A stretch of 64,000 nucleotides of DNA, from assembly GCA_946699065.1 (NCBI GenBank), contig CAMPDV010000091.1:434001-498000 (forward strand), read 5' to 3'. A program made the translations under genes and the position numbers. Source of the stretch: Loxodes magnus. Its lineage: Eukaryota; Ciliophora; Karyorelictea; Loxodida; Loxodidae. Positions 38,070 to 50,630 of this stretch are shown piece after piece; within the stretch, counting starts at the first letter, position 1; each line of letters begins with the position of its first letter. The notes beneath the pieces were generated by a model. That model was not told where the DNA came from. It made no database searches and saw only the letters and a program-made list of their open reading frames with translations.

Positions 38070-39235
38070 TAATAAGTAAATTTATTTATATTTTAAATTA
38101 TTTTAATACTTTATAAATATAATATCTTATACATTTATTTCTTTTTTATAAATTAACTAATTTTTATGATTGCTTAAACTTACCAATCATCTAACTATAA
38201 ATTATATATTTATTAAATAAAATAATTATTTCTATTTTCCATCTAAAAAGACAGGAAAATTTATTATATATTTTTCATTTTTCTAATTAAAAAAAAGAAG
38301 AAGATTAATAAACTTAAATCTTGTTAATGGTTTATTATTAATTTGAATTTAAGAATTTTTATTAAAAATAGTAAAATATAACAAACAATTTTTAAATAAT
38401 TGAGATTATAGCAATATATTTAAAAAAGAGGCGTTAAAATTGCCTTCTTTTATTGTTTTTAATAATTTTTTAAATTTATAGTATAAATATCTAAATTTAA
38501 ATTTGTATTTCTCATTGTATAATTTATTTTTCAATAAATTAGGTAAAGTTGCTAGTTGTATCTATAATTAATTTAAAGTGGAAAGTTAATAATTTTTAAT
38601 ATATATTTCTAATTATAAAGAAAATATTTATTTTATGCAAATTCACAAAGGTTATTTTAATTTATTTTAGTTGATTACTATTATTTTTATAATATTATTT
38701 CTTATTTATTTTAAATAGTAATCATTAATTAAAATTGTCAAGTAAATAAAAAAAATAAAATAAACTAAAAGGAAAATTTAAGCAATTTTATTGAAAGTCT
38801 TCATTTAATCCTAGATAATTATATTTATAATTTTTTTTACTGATTTATATATGATTTATTTAAAGTGCATCTCTATAGTAAATGAATATTAATTTTTCTA
38901 TAGATTTTTACTAAATAAATATATATTTTATTTAAAATTATTGCTTTAAATTTTTCAATATACTTAAGTTCTAAAAAGCTGCAAAATATAATATTTAATT
39001 TAAGAAAATAATTAATTAAATAAGCTATTTAGGATAAGAAAATATATAAACTTCGAACTCTCAGATTTTATATCTAACCTGCTCTAAGTTATAATTTTTT
39101 ATACTTCTGTACCATTTAGTATTCGATAGGATAATATCTTAGTGCAAGTTCTTCTATTACAATGCTATTATTGTGATAAGTCTTTTTATTTACTTCTAAA
39201 TTCTTAATTTTTTATATTAAATAAAATAAACAAAT
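38070..39235. other. AT-rich spacer, nothing recognised
   Basis: A/T homopolymer-rich sequence between two short elements; no supported feature. Confidence 0.5.
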
Positions 39236-39243
39236 AAAATTAT

Positions 39244-39425
39244 AGTGCGCATAGCACCTCGTTGGTGTGCAACTCTTTCCATATCTCTTTATATGTCCGT
39301 TTCTTCAAGTAAGTCTTCAGGTAATAGAAATTCTTCTCTTATTAGTTACATATCTTCCTCATTTTCCTCTACATTATCTCTTTTTCTTCTGTTTTCTATC
39401 TATCTACGCTTTATTAGGTCTTTAT
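39244..39425 (+). repeat. Short element B with tRNA-like head (copy 2)
   Basis: The head motif at 39244-39278 (TAGCACCTCGTTGGTGTGC core) is followed by about 150 bases of moderately GC-rich body. The D-arm-like stem GCAC/GTGC is perfect here. Confidence 0.5.
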
Positions 39426-40172
39426 AGCAAGTTCAATTAATTTTTCTTACATATCTTACTAATTTTCATTTCTAATTATTTTCTTCTTGATCAAGCTTTT
39501 ATACACTCATAATTAATAATTATATAGTGATCTAAATAAATCTAAGTGAATATGTTAATTTTTTATTTATATTATGCCAAAATACTTTAAGTAAGCTATT
39601 TTATTAATTAAATAATTTAAATTAGATGTATTACTCCCGAGATTAAATAAAGTATACTAAATTTTAATTTATATAAATTGCTTTTCATATAGCAGAGAAA
39701 CTCTCAAAGAAGAAAATAAAATGCAAAATATTTAATTTTAATTAAATGAATATTTATTTATATAAATCTTACTCTAATTTAGTTATCTACTTTAAGTTAT
39801 TAAGCGAAATATAATAAAAAATTAAAGAATTTATTAATTCATATTTCTTAAAAAAGGTTACTAATTATTTAATTTTATAATATAAAAATTATTTTATCTA
39901 GTGCTTTCTAATTATTAAAAAATTAATTACTAAAATCAAACTTTAGGATAACTATTTTCTAATATAATATAGCAAATATTAAATAAAATAAATTATTAAA
40001 ATAACTATAATTTATAAAGATTTATTAGTTTAATTTTTTTTATTTTCAAAAGATATTTAATTGAAGTTAGAAAAATTAATGCTCAATAAATAAACAAAAT
40101 ATTAAATTAAATATAATATATAATATCTATTACTTTTGGTGTCTTCTTTATATTTATTAACCGATATATAAA

Positions 40173-40910
40173 ATGGCTTCTAAGAAATAACAGAACTTTG
40201 AACAAAACATTTAAACAGGAAAATTCTCTAAAAAATAAAAAAGCGAAATAATTATAATGAGTGAAAGTGAGAAATATGATTGATATGACGAACATTAACC
40301 ACTTGGAAATCCAGAATTAAAAAAATTTCCGACACAAACTCAAATAGAAATATTATCTAAGTCATTAAAAGAGTTTATGTTTAAAAATAGATACCTCACT
40401 GATAAAGTAGAAAAATTAGAAAAATTAATAACGTCTTTACTTGAGAAACAATATTAATCATCATAAGAAATAGAAGACAAACTGGAACAAAGAATTCTTT
40501 AAATTTAATAATAAATTCAGGTTACGCTATTTTCGATTTAACAGAATTAGTCAGATCCTATGGAAATAGAAAATGAAGCCTCAAATTAAAATAAACAGTA
40601 AACATTTATTTAAAATAAGTAGTAAATTTAAATTAAATAAGTGTTACAGGAATAATAGGCTAAAAGAAGAATAAAATACTACGTGTGCAATAAATAACAC
40701 CAATGAAAATACTGCTACTAACTAAGAGAAATTTAAAAAAAGAATAAATAAGATATTTTTAGAAAACTATTTAGGATATATCCAACATAAAGCGGAAAAA
40801 TTTATAGAAAATTTTTTTAAAATCCAAATCTTAATCCTTGGATAAATAATTAGGAACGCTACATGCAAGATGAAAACTATTCAGAATATTAAAGGATGGT
40901 GCGCTAATGA
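40173..40910 (+). CDS. Family A copy 5: coiled-coil protein with degenerate knuckle
   Basis: ATG 40173 to TGA 40910, 245 residues, with TGA read as Trp at two internal positions. It begins MASKKQQNFEQNIQTGKF. A YDWYDEHQPLGNPELKKF segment follows, whose xEHxPxGNPE core recurs in copy 8. Next come a Leu/Lys/Glu-rich coil, a degenerate knuckle (YYVCNKQHQWKYC) and the family GKIYRKFF motif. The copy at 47344-46607 has the same length on the opposite strand. The 3' part contains the 35-base head motif in reverse (about 40890-40925). The function is unknown. Confidence 0.5.
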
Positions 40911-41030
40911 AGTGCTACACCGCCTAACTAAGCCTAGTAGAAATTAAAGACAAACTAATGGAGACAAGCTGATAGAATAGGTCAGATGGCTGACTACTAA
41001 GGCCTTAACAAAGCTTTTTAACTTTTTAAC
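40173..41030 (+). repeat. Left arm of an 850-bp inverted repeat
   Basis: The sequence from ATG 40173 to about 41030 is almost identical to the reverse complement of about 46480-47344. Both arms end in AGGCCTTAACAAAGC followed by repeated AACTTTTT units. The 5' flanks differ, so the duplicated unit starts essentially at the start codon. Confidence 0.8.
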
Positions 41031-41039
41031 TTTAACTTT

Positions 41040-41640
41040 TTAACCAAAAATTTTAACTATATAAATACTTTATCCTGCAAATATTCTTAAATATTTTTAT
41101 AAATATAAAATCTCTTTACTTTTAGTTGTTTGTAGAATTATAATTTTATTTACTATTTAAAATATTATCTCTTTGAATATTAAAATAAATAAAAAGTTAA
41201 AAACTACATAGCCATAGATGAACTTTTGATTTATTATAATATAAAGATAAAAAATAATAATTTTGAAAATATGGTTTAATAACTATTAAAAGTTTAAATA
41301 AGAAACAAATAAATAAATAGATCTTATAGAAATAATATAAACATGTTGCAAATATTTTGTAGTTTTTATTTTAATTAGATATAATATTAATTAATTAAGC
41401 TAGAAAAATAATTTTATTAATGAAATTAGAAGGTTTGGTATCTGTAACTATAATAGTATTAATTTACCCATTTAAAGAAATTAAGAAAATTAATCAATAA
41501 GCAAATTAATAAAATATAAATAAAGTTTAAAAAAATAATTTAACTATTTTAAATATCTTACTACTGTTTAAAATAATAAATTAATTTTTATTTTATTTTA
41601 TCTTTTATTTTTAAAGTTTACTTTTAAACTAATGAATAAT
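41040..41640. other. AT-rich spacer, nothing recognised
   Basis: No feature is supported between family A copy 5 and the first SPRY gene. Confidence 0.5.
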
Positions 41641-41652
41641 TTTTCTTAAAAA

Positions 41653-42378
41653 ATGAAAGAGAACGAAAATGATTTAATTTAGAATTGGAATAAATTGTTC
41701 CACTTATGCAAAATCCTATTTCTAAGAAAAATTTTAAAATTAAGCAAACCTGAAAATAATAATTATTTATTTTCTAGACTTCCTTTGTTGCTAACAAAAT
41801 ACGAAGTTTTTCCTAACTTAAGTTATAGATACAAATTTTGTTGAAATAAAAATATCAACTCATAAATATACCAGTATACTAACAATGGTAATACAGCTAC
41901 TAAAATAAGTGCTTCATCTTTTGATACTTTTTGTCTAGATTAAAAGATTTGCGAAAACATGTTATATCATTTTGAGTTTGAAGTATTTTTGGCAGATACT
42001 TGGGAATGTAAACTTGGAGTTTTTAAATAATAATTTGACAATTGAAGATAATGCTATTCTGATTCTCAATATGGGTGAAGTTTTTTCTTAGGAGCGCATG
42101 AAACTAGACACAACTCTGGTAGTAGTGGATCCAGTTGTGGTTAAGATAAATATGAACTTTCATAAAATTAAAAATATAAAATTGAAATGATAATAGATAC
42201 TTGTAGAGGAGAGCTTTCTTATAAAGTTAATGATAAAGATTTAGGAATAACATTTAGCGAACCTTAAAATTTTACTGATGGTGATTTATATGTTGGAGTA
42301 AGTTTTTTTTGAGAAAACTCAAGTATCACTTTATAATCTTGCAAAATAAAAATGTTTAAAAAAAAATTCTAGCGATGA
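41653..42378 (+). CDS. SPRY-domain protein 1
   Basis: 241 residues, ATG 41653 to TGA 42378. A B30.2/SPRY-like domain covers about residues 95-235: YHFEFEVFLADTWECKLGVF, a GWSFFLGAHETRHNSGS loop, IDTCRGELSYKVNDKDLGI and DGDLYVGVSFF match the usual strand order and the NxxDLGIAF signature. TGA occurs in frame four times before the stop (KFC-W, DN-W, YG-W-SFF, SFF-W); the first and third are also TGA in the paralogues. SPRY domains are protein-binding modules. No other domain or signal is seen. It is the first of four plus-strand paralogues. Confidence 0.75.
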
Positions 42379-42515
42379 ATGCAAAAATAATTAAATTTCT
42401 TAAGATTTTTTAATTATTTAAAATATTTAATTTTTTGAAATAACTAACTGTAAATTAGTAATAGATATCATATTTAAAATAAATACTTTTTAGATAAATA
42501 AATAAATTTGATTAT

Positions 42516-43010
42516 AGAGCGCGTAGCACTCTCGTTGGTGCGCAGCTCTTAAAAAAAATGTTTCATACTGACAAGAATGTTTGTTACTGATAAAATTATC
42601 AGATACTGATAAACCTTGTTCAATACTGGTATAATTATTCAGTACTGATAAAAATGTTCAATACTGATATAATTTTAGAATACTCGTAATCTTTAATACT
42701 TGCTGGAGGTCCAAGGACATGGCAGGATTGTGCCTCATTGCATCACCAAAGCAGAGGATAATATGTGTCAATTATGGGTACTTAAATTTCCCACCTCTGA
42801 TGAAGCTCACAATATTATTTATTTTTCGTTCCAGTATTAAAAATAAACGAAACCAAGTCAAGCCAACATCGAAGGTCTAAGAGTCTTATGTCTCGAGGCC
42901 AAACCAAAGCAGAGGAAGACATAAAGTCGATTATGGGTACTTAACTTCTCCAACCTCTGATGAAGATGACCTTGTTGTTAACCTTCGAACAACTATGGCG
43001 GTTTTAAAGA
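42516..43010 (+). repeat. Short element B with tRNA-like head and tandem body (copy 3)
   Basis: The head motif at 42516-42550 is followed by degenerate tandem repeats and then a GC-rich body. Two related body segments lie about 120 bases apart: each has CCAAAGCAGAGG, GGGTACTTAA and CCTCTGATGAAG. CAGAGG and CCTCTG can pair as a stem in each. The reverse strand includes an ILCFG reading also found in the element at 52.73 kb. Confidence 0.5.
42565..42690 (+). repeat. Degenerate tandem repeat, unit about 20-28 bases
   Basis: Six or so copies of a unit around TTCAATACTGATAAAATT run between the head and the body of the element at 42516. Units vary in length and sequence. Confidence 0.6.
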
Positions 43011-43019
43011 AATATATAA

Positions 43020-44105
43020 TATATTTTCTTTCTAGAACATATGTATGAAAAATAAAATATTTTGCTTATTATATTTTTATAAATAACTAGCTTCTTAAAG
43101 AGTAAAATATATTACATAATTTTTTATCTTAATGAAAAAATAGAATTATCGTATGAAAAAATAATTACTTTCTTTCGTGATTCAAATTATAAAAAACTTT
43201 AAAATTAAAACTTTAAAATTATTGTTATTTCAAAATAATACAATAGGAAATATATTGAATATTCTAAACAGATTTTATTCTAGTATAGTTAAATGAAAAT
43301 AAACTCTAAATTAAAAAAAATAAAAATTTTGATTAAAAACTAATGGGATTTTAAAAAGAGCTATAAAATAAAGTATAAGCATTTATAAAAGTTATAATTA
43401 ATTAAATTTTAATTTTTATAGTTTATTTTAATAAATTAAAAAAAATTTATTTTCATATTTAAAAATATTATACTATAAGAGATTATAGTTAAACATTTAT
43501 TTTAATAAATTAAGTTCTAGTTATGCTAGAGAAAAAATAGATTTTATTCTACATTTAAAAATAAATTTAATTTTTTTAGTCGAATTAAGATAAAAGAAAT
43601 AAATCTAAAAATTTAAAATTAAAATTAATTTTTAATTTGCTATACTTGGATTTATTTTTTAACTCATATAATAGTTTTGTTAAAATAGATAGATAGTATT
43701 TATAAATTAAGTTTAAAAATATAAATTTTTTTATTAAAAATAGTAATTCTAAAATCTAAATCTTAAAAGACTATTTAAGAACAAATCTTTTAATTAATCT
43801 TCAACTTAATAGAAGATAAATAAATTTATACTAATTAACTAGAAATAAAAAAGCATTTATTTATTAAATATTATTGATTATCTACAATGATTAATTAAAT
43901 ATAAATAGATTTATCATTAATTTACATTTTTAAATTTTTAATTTTTAATTACTATATTTAAATTTTACTTTTCGGATTTATGTTTTTCTATTTTTTGGTA
44001 CAGATTTAAATAATTTTAAATATTTATTGAATGAAAATCTTGCTCGTGTTAGATAATAAAAATCAAATAATTATAAGTATTACTTAACAAAAAAAATTAT
44101 GATAA
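43020..44105. other. AT-rich spacer, nothing recognised
   Basis: About 1.1 kb of A/T-dominated sequence with no supported feature on either strand. Confidence 0.5.
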
Positions 44106-44119
44106 ACAAGCTTAGACTA

Positions 44120-44405
44120 TATAGTACGTTGCACCTCAATGACGAGCAGTTCTTTAAATTAAGTTATTAGTTTTACTGAAATACTTCTGGAAAATTCCAT
44201 GCATTCAAATTCTTTGAGTTGATCTTGATTTCTTATAGGCATGGATCGAAATGACAAGCAAAAAGATACAAACTTTTACTTTTGTTTATCTATTGCTAAC
44301 TGTTAGAGTCCTCTTGGCTCCTTCTAAGAGTCTTTAACAGTTCTTCACATGATAACCTTCTTCTTAATCCACAGATTAAGGTATCTCAATGTGAAGATTA
44401 CTCCT
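44120..44405 (+). repeat. Short element B with tRNA-like head (copy 4)
   Basis: The head motif at about 44120-44155 has the GTTGCACCTCAATGACGAGC core. The body contains a GC-richer block with CTGTTAGAGTCC and GACTCTAACAG-like complementary parts around 44300-44340, so it may fold. It ends in an AT tail near 44405. Confidence 0.45.
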
Positions 44406-44409
44406 CCTT

Positions 44410-45235
44410 TTTTAAATAAATTAGATATAATAAAATTTTTTAGGAATAAAAATTAATACTGTATAAAATTATAAATTTTTGAAGAAGAATAATAAGCTTA
44501 AGCTAATAAATTTAATGAAAAATAATTAAAAAAATAATTACATAGAATACTTTTTTCTATTAAGTAAATATAAATCTTTCAGTAAAATGAAAAATATTAA
44601 AAGCAATAATGATACAAATTTTAAAGATTTTAGTAAGTTAATCCCTTAGATTTACTTTAGAGCAATCATAGAAATATAAACTTAAATTTTAAATGTTTAA
44701 AAGTTTAAATCAGTTACTAATATTTTAAATGCTAGATTTTACTTTTTTGCTTTTTTTATAGTTTTTATTTATAATATCTAAAATTTAAAAGCTTAAAATT
44801 CTATTTTAATTATAAATTTAAGCGAACTAATAGTAAGAAAAATTATAAAATTAAAAATATCGATTAATAAATTAAAAATAATAGACTTTTTAAATAGAAA
44901 CAATTTTAAGATAAAAAAATAAAAGTTTAAAACTATTAATTTCATTTAATTAGATAAAAATTACGAATATAAAACAATTTTAATTTAAGGTTAAGGTAAA
45001 AATTGATGAAGAATAAGATTTAGAAAATTATCTAGGAATAGTTTGTACATGAGAATAATAAAGTAAACATATATTTAAATTTGATTAATTTTCATTGGAA
45101 ATTCTCTTATTTTGTGTGATGAATTTCAGGATAATGAAAATAATCAAAGATTAAAATGAATTAAAAAAAATGAAAGCAGGCTTTCTATTTAATAAAGAAA
45201 AAGTTGATTTAAAGAAATAAAATTTATAATTGAAA
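44410..45235. other. AT-rich spacer, nothing recognised
   Basis: No motif-bearing frame or RNA gene is supported. Confidence 0.5.
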
Positions 45236-45237
45236 AG

Positions 45238-45525
45238 ATGGCGGGAGTTGAGAATGACCTTCGTGACAACACTTTCTGGTTTTATGGCTAGGAGCAAGTT
45301 CCTTTCCTGTAGCTGAGAAAATCCCTGGTCAGAGTCATTTTCTGAAGGGAACACTGTTTTTGAGATTATCCTATCTTGGTAGGGGCTTGAAGCCTGGCTG
45401 CTCATAGCGATGGAGCTCCCTAGCAGCTGTGCATGGAGCACAACAGGATATCCCCGTTATTCCATAAAAAGAGAGCGTCGGGTTGTGTAATTGGAAAGGA
45501 GTTTCCGGTCCAAAAACTTTTTTAG
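45238..45525 (-). repeat. GC-rich element, inverted partner of 36990-37275
   Basis: It is the reverse-complement counterpart of the block at 36990. On the minus strand one frame is open from an ATG near 45467 and reads ...SSIAMSSQASSPYQDRIISK..., ending in RNLLLAIKPES. The partner keeps the outer parts of this reading but shifts frame in the middle, so protein coding is not proven. The sharp GC contrast is the main reason to mark it. Confidence 0.6.
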
Positions 45526-45619
45526 TTGAAATTAATTAATTAAGAAATAAAACTTTCAAAAAGCTAAGAAAATATTATCTTGTTCTTTTAAATAAAAAGA
45601 GATTTTCCCATAAGCAAAG

Positions 45620-45793
45620 ATGTAAGATTTATAGAAGACCGAAGAATAAATTTGCATTGGGAAATCAGCACTATTATATGCGAAATTAAATAGAGAATTT
45701 TGACAAATAAAGAATGAATTAAAAATTGAGAAGATCTATTAAAACTTAAAAGAAAGGCTTATGAGTTAAGAAAAAGATCTTTAAACTTAGTGA
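45620..45793 (+). CDS. Possible short coiled-coil peptide or gene fragment
   Basis: ATG 45620 to TGA 45793, 57 residues, beginning MQDLQKTEEQICIGKSALLY. It is charged and coil-like, similar in composition to family A N-termini. It may be an isolated fragment of that family. It is short, and no homology beyond composition can be shown. Confidence 0.25.
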
Positions 45794-46479
45794 TGTAATT
45801 CTGATAAAATTATATTCGATAATTGATAAATGCTTCAAAATACTTTTAAGTCTCTTTTTAGACCTAAGTCACAATTCTATTTCTTACGTTATTTAAAATT
45901 TTTCCATTCGTTTCTTATTATCTTGTTCAGCTAATTAGCCTCTTACTGTAGGTCCAACAACATTTTAATAAATTAATCAAAACTTATTTATTGCACAGTA
46001 GTTAAATCAAAGATTTCCAATTATAAAATATTATTAAGCTTACATTTTTTATAAAATTGAAAAAACTATGCTATTTAAATAAACTTGAGAATAAAAATAT
46101 GATAAAGTAAAAAATTCCTTACAAAACATAATGAGGATAAAGGTTTTTATTAATTTTTATTTCTGAATAAATTAGCATTTTTAATTGTTAAGAAATTTTC
46201 TTTTTTTCTTTTTACTTTCCATAACTTAATAGGCCTTTAAAACCATTATATTATAATTTTATTTTAACCTATTTATAATAAGAAATAATTGCTTGATTTT
46301 CTAACAATTTGGTATAGGCACTTGCGATTATAAAATTTAATCTATATAACGTACTATATTCGTTAAAAATCAATATATAAGTATTTATTAATGAAAAAAT
46401 AAAATACTAAAATAATCAAAATTACTTATTCAACATTTATAAACTCTCTTATCCTACTTAATCATTTTTGCTCATAAAA

Positions 46480-47344
46480 AGTTAAAGTTAAAAAGTTAAA
46501 AAGCTTTGTTAAGGCCTTAGTAGTCAGCCATCTGACCTATTCTATCAGCTTGTCTCCATTAGTTTGTCTTTAATTTCTACTAGGCTTAGTTAGGCGGTGT
46601 AGCACTTCATTAGCGCACCATTCTTTAATATTCTGAATAGTTTTCATCTTGCATGTAGCGTTCCTAATTATTTATCCAAGGATTAAGATTTGGATTTAAA
46701 AAAAATTTTCTATAAATTTTTCCGCTTTATGTTGGATATATCCTAAATAGTTTTCTAAAAATATCTTATTTATTCTTTTTTTAAATTTCTCTTAGTTAGT
46801 AGCAGTATTTTCATTGGTGTTATTTATTGCACACGTAGCATTTTATTCTTCTTTTAAACTATTATTCCTGTAACACTTATTTAATTTAAATTTACTACTT
46901 ATTTTAAATAAATGTTTACTGTTTATTTTAATTTGAGGCTTCATTTTCTATTTCCATAGGATCTGACTAATTCTGTTAAATCGAAAATAGCGTAACCTGA
47001 ATTTATTATTAAATTTAAAGAATTCTTTGTTCCAGTTTGTCTTCTATTTCTTATGATTATTAATATTGTTTCTCAAGTAAAGACGTTATTAATTTTTCTA
47101 ATTTTTCTACTTTATCAGTGAGGTATCTATTTTTAAACATAAACTCTTTTAATGACTTAGATAATATTTCTATTTGAGTTTGTGTCGGAAGTTTTTTTAA
47201 TTCTGGATTTCCAAGTGGTTAATGTTCGTCATATCAATCATATTTCTCACTTTCACTCATTGTAATTATTTCGCTTTTTTTTTTTTTAGAGAATTTTCCT
47301 GTTTAAATGTTTTGTTCAAAGTTCTGTTATTTCTTAGAAGCCAT
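46480..47344 (-). repeat. Right arm of an 850-bp inverted repeat
   Basis: Reverse-complement partner of 40173-41030. The arms enclose about 5.4 kb containing the first SPRY gene, two short B elements and the GC-rich block at 45.2 kb. Confidence 0.8.
46607..47344 (-). CDS. Family A copy 6: coiled-coil protein with degenerate knuckle
   Basis: 245 residues on the minus strand, ATG 47344 to TGA 46607, the same length as copy 5 and nearly identical to it. One visible difference is a run of A within codons of about 21-27 that changes the K/Q content. It carries the same degenerate knuckle, GKIYRKFF motif and reverse head motif. High identity between inverted copies points to recent duplication or gene conversion. 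Confidence 0.5.
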
Positions 47345-47382
47345 TTTATATATATAATAATAATAATAATACATTTTATTAC

Positions 47383-47418
47383 AGAACGCGTTGCACCTAG
47401 TTGGTGCGTAGTTCTTTT
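47383..47418 (+). repeat. Isolated tRNA-like head motif
   Basis: This copy forms the cleanest hairpin of the set: GCACC and GGTGC pair around TAGTT, and AGAAC pairs with GTTCT outside. It lies 39 bases upstream (in the gene's sense) of the start codon of family A copy 6, next to an (ATA)n run. No body follows. Confidence 0.55.
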
Positions 47419-47678
47419 CATATATATCCATAATAATAATATAGAAAAAGCAATTTAAGCAAAAATAACTCTAAGTCAAAGTATTAGTATTTGTAATAAT
47501 TTGTAGAATAAACCTTTAAATAAATATAGCAAAATCATAAAATTATAATAAATAAAATATTTTATTTTAATTGCTTGCATCTTTAGTAAAGATAAATAAA
47601 ATAAAAGCCATAAATAGTAACTAATTTAGTATTTTAAATATTTTTATATTTATCTTCAGTTTTTCTAAATCTGATAAA

Positions 47679-48416
47679 ATGAAAGAAGAGATTAAGTAAG
47701 TTGAGATTGAAAATAAGTAATATTAACTTTGCAAAGTTTTATTTTTAAGGAAGATTCTAAAAGTAAAATAAATCAATGGTATTTCTAAAAATTTCTCTAG
47801 ATTACCTTTGCTTTTAACAAAATACGAAATTTTTCCAAACTTAAGTTATAATCAAAAATTTACTTGATGTCATAAAAGAAATTCTGCAATGTATTAATGC
47901 TCAAATAGCTTTAAAACAGCTACTAAGATAAAAAATTCTTGCTTTAATACTTTTTGCTTAGACTAACAACTTAAAAAGAATAAGATTTATCATTTTGAAT
48001 TCGAATTCTTTATTGCAACTAATTGGGAATGCAAATTAGGAGTTTTTAAACCAGATTTCACTAATTTTAATTTATGTTTTTCTGATTCTCAGTTTGGATG
48101 AAGCTTTTTCTTAGGAGCGCATGAAACTCGACATAACTCTGGAAATGGTGGTTCTAGTTATGGTTAAGGTAAATATGAAGCTATGAGTAATTAAAACTAT
48201 AAAGTTAAGATGTAAATAGATACTTGTAAAGGAGAAATTTCTTATAAAATAAACTATCAAGATTTAGGAATAGCATTTAAAGAATCTTAAAAATTCACAG
48301 ATGGAAATTTGTAAGTAGCCTTGAGCTTTCATCATTAATAATCTAGTATTACTTTAATAAATAGCAAAATAATTAAACCTTCTAAAAATAATTAGAAACA
48401 GACATAAATTAATTGA
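47679..48416 (+). CDS. SPRY-domain protein 2
   Basis: 245 residues, ATG 47679 to TGA 48416. The layout matches SPRY protein 1: RLPLLLTKYEIFPNLSYNQK, then YHFEFEFFIATNWECKLGVF, an FG-W-SFFLGAHETRHNSG loop with Trp as TGA, IDTCKGEISYKINYQDLGIA and a closing SITL strand. TGA also follows KFT at the same column as in paralogue 1. Predicted to be a protein-binding SPRY module, with no targeting signal seen. Confidence 0.75.
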
Positions 48417-48419
48417 AGA

Positions 48420-49195
48420 CTTAATAAGATAATCTATTTTAATATATTAATATATAATAATTTTTAATATTTAATTTATAAAATTTAACTGTTTATTTTT
48501 AATTAAAGGTTATTAGCTAAGCGGTAGTTTATTAAATTTAATTTTTTTCTAAAACATTGAGCTTGAATTATGGTAATTTATTTATTTGAAATTTATTAAA
48601 ATATAATTTATTGGAGTTTGATTTAAATACTTAATCTATATTAAATAAATTATATTCTATCAAAAAAATTATTTTTAATAACTGTAATCTTTTCAAAACT
48701 AGAAGCATTTAGTATTAAATCAATTAATTTTTCTTATAATACTCATTTTTTTATTATCTAAACATTTAAGATTGATATATAAAAACTAAATTTAAAATTT
48801 AGATTTAAAAATTATTTATATTTAGCATTCATCAAATTTATTTTACAAACATTTGCTTATTATTAATGAATAATAAAAATAATTTTTTACTAAATTTGTT
48901 CTTTTTTCTTTTTTAATAAATTAATAAACTCAACTTTAGCATATCAAAATAAGATTTGCTTTTAAATAAAATAAAATAGTTGATAATTTTAAAATAGCTT
49001 AATAATTATTAAATAATGATATTTATATCAGACTAATTCAATCAGATATCTTCTATTTTTTTAATTATTTTTTTGGATTAAAAATGGATAAAATATTCTC
49101 ACGAAATTTATTAATTTTGAATATTTTTATTTTCTTTAATATTTAATAATAATTTTAAATTTTAATTATTTTTTTATACTAATGAATCTAAAGTT
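48420..49195. other. AT-rich spacer, nothing recognised
   Basis: No supported feature between SPRY gene 2 and the possible minus-strand gene at 49.2-50.05 kb. Confidence 0.5.
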
Positions 49196-49199
49196 AAGA

Positions 49200-50051
49200 T
49201 TAATTTTGATTAATATGAGGCCCTTCAGCAACTGTCACAAAGGAATCCGTAATTTTGCAAAAATTTAATTTAAAGCATTTAGTTATATTTGATTCATCCC
49301 TAATTTATTCTCTTATTGTATCTACTCACTTTGTCAGAATTAACACATTTTCAACTTAAAGATTCTTCCTTTTTTATTAAATTTCAATTTTCCTGTTACC
49401 GATTTACATTCCTTTAGTATTATTTCTTAAATTTTAACTGCTTTCTCTTATCCTTTTTAAGTAATTATTTTTTAAAACTAGATCTTTTAACATCTTTTAT
49501 GAGAAAATTATTTGAATAAAAAAGATATTTATCTTATTGGATAATTTTTTCTTTCTTTATTTCCTCTTTTGCTTCTAATAATTTCTTTAATTTTGCAATT
49601 CAATTTGTATCAAAATTATTACTATTTATATACTATTTTCTCATTTATCACCTTCTTCTTTTTGTTTCTAACCATAGTTTATTTATAATTGTTTAAATTT
49701 TATTTCTAAGTCCAAAATAAAATAATTCTCAATTTTATGACATTAAACTTAAGTCTAATTCCATAAATATAATATGTTTCATTAAATTTTAGAAATATTT
49801 ATTTGAGTCTCTTGACTTATTTCATGAATTTAATAATATTTTTATATTTAATCAAATTTTTTAAGTTAAACTATATTCAGAAACCTGTTTATGCAATACT
49901 TACTTAATCTATTTTCTATAATTTGCTTCAGAGTTTCAAGAATCTAATAGTCTAATTTTGTTTAATTGCTTTTTAAAAGTTTTCTTTTATATAAAATTTT
50001 CTAAAATAAATATTGTTTATTTCTAACGTTTTCTTTATTTTATTCCTCCAT
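49200..50051 (-). CDS. Possible uncharacterised protein
   Basis: The minus strand from ATG 50051 reads MEEQNKENVRNKQYLFQKIL and continues K/Q/I-rich. Nearer 49.2 kb a different frame looks better (GKLKFNKKGRIFKLK, then a stretch with MCQFWQSEQIQQENK). KKGRIFKL loosely recalls the family A IYR motif, so this may be a diverged or broken member. No domain is recognised and the frame change is unexplained. Confidence 0.25.
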
Positions 50052-50630
50052 TTTATTTTAATATTTTATAAATAAAATATAAAAATATATGAATACATAA
50101 CAATTTTAAGCTAATCTATATATATCAAAAGCAAATAAAAAATTCCCTAATTTTAATTTAAAGATAAGTCTTTAAATATTAAAAGATATAAAATATTTGA
50201 AGCAGCAAGCTAAGAACATATTAACTATTTACTTTATAGGAGGCTTTTGAATATCCTTTTTAATTTTTAGATTAAATGTTTAAATAATAGCAGTTTCTTA
50301 ATATTTTTGTAATAAATTAAATATTATTTTAATTAACATCAATATTAACAACTAAATATTCTTATTTCTCTTTTATTACAACTTCCAAAACTAAGATTTA
50401 AAATATTAAAAATAATAAAAAATACTAAATTTTATTAAATTATTTTACTTAAATTATTAGTTTGTTTTGTAGTAAAAATAAATATTTCAATAAATAATAT
50501 TTCCTAAACTTAATATATTGTAAATTCATTATTTAAATACCTTGAGATCTCCTTAAAAAGTTTATTTTTCAAACTATTAATTAAAATTATTTAATCAAAT
50601 CCTATAAATTTAAACCTTTATATTTTTATA

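Noticed and set aside
42711-42990. CTGATGA-containing segments as hammerhead ribozymes
   Set aside because: CTGATGA occurs twice beside a CAGAGG/CCTCTG stem, but the GAAA core and a cleavage triplet in a three-stem arrangement are missing.
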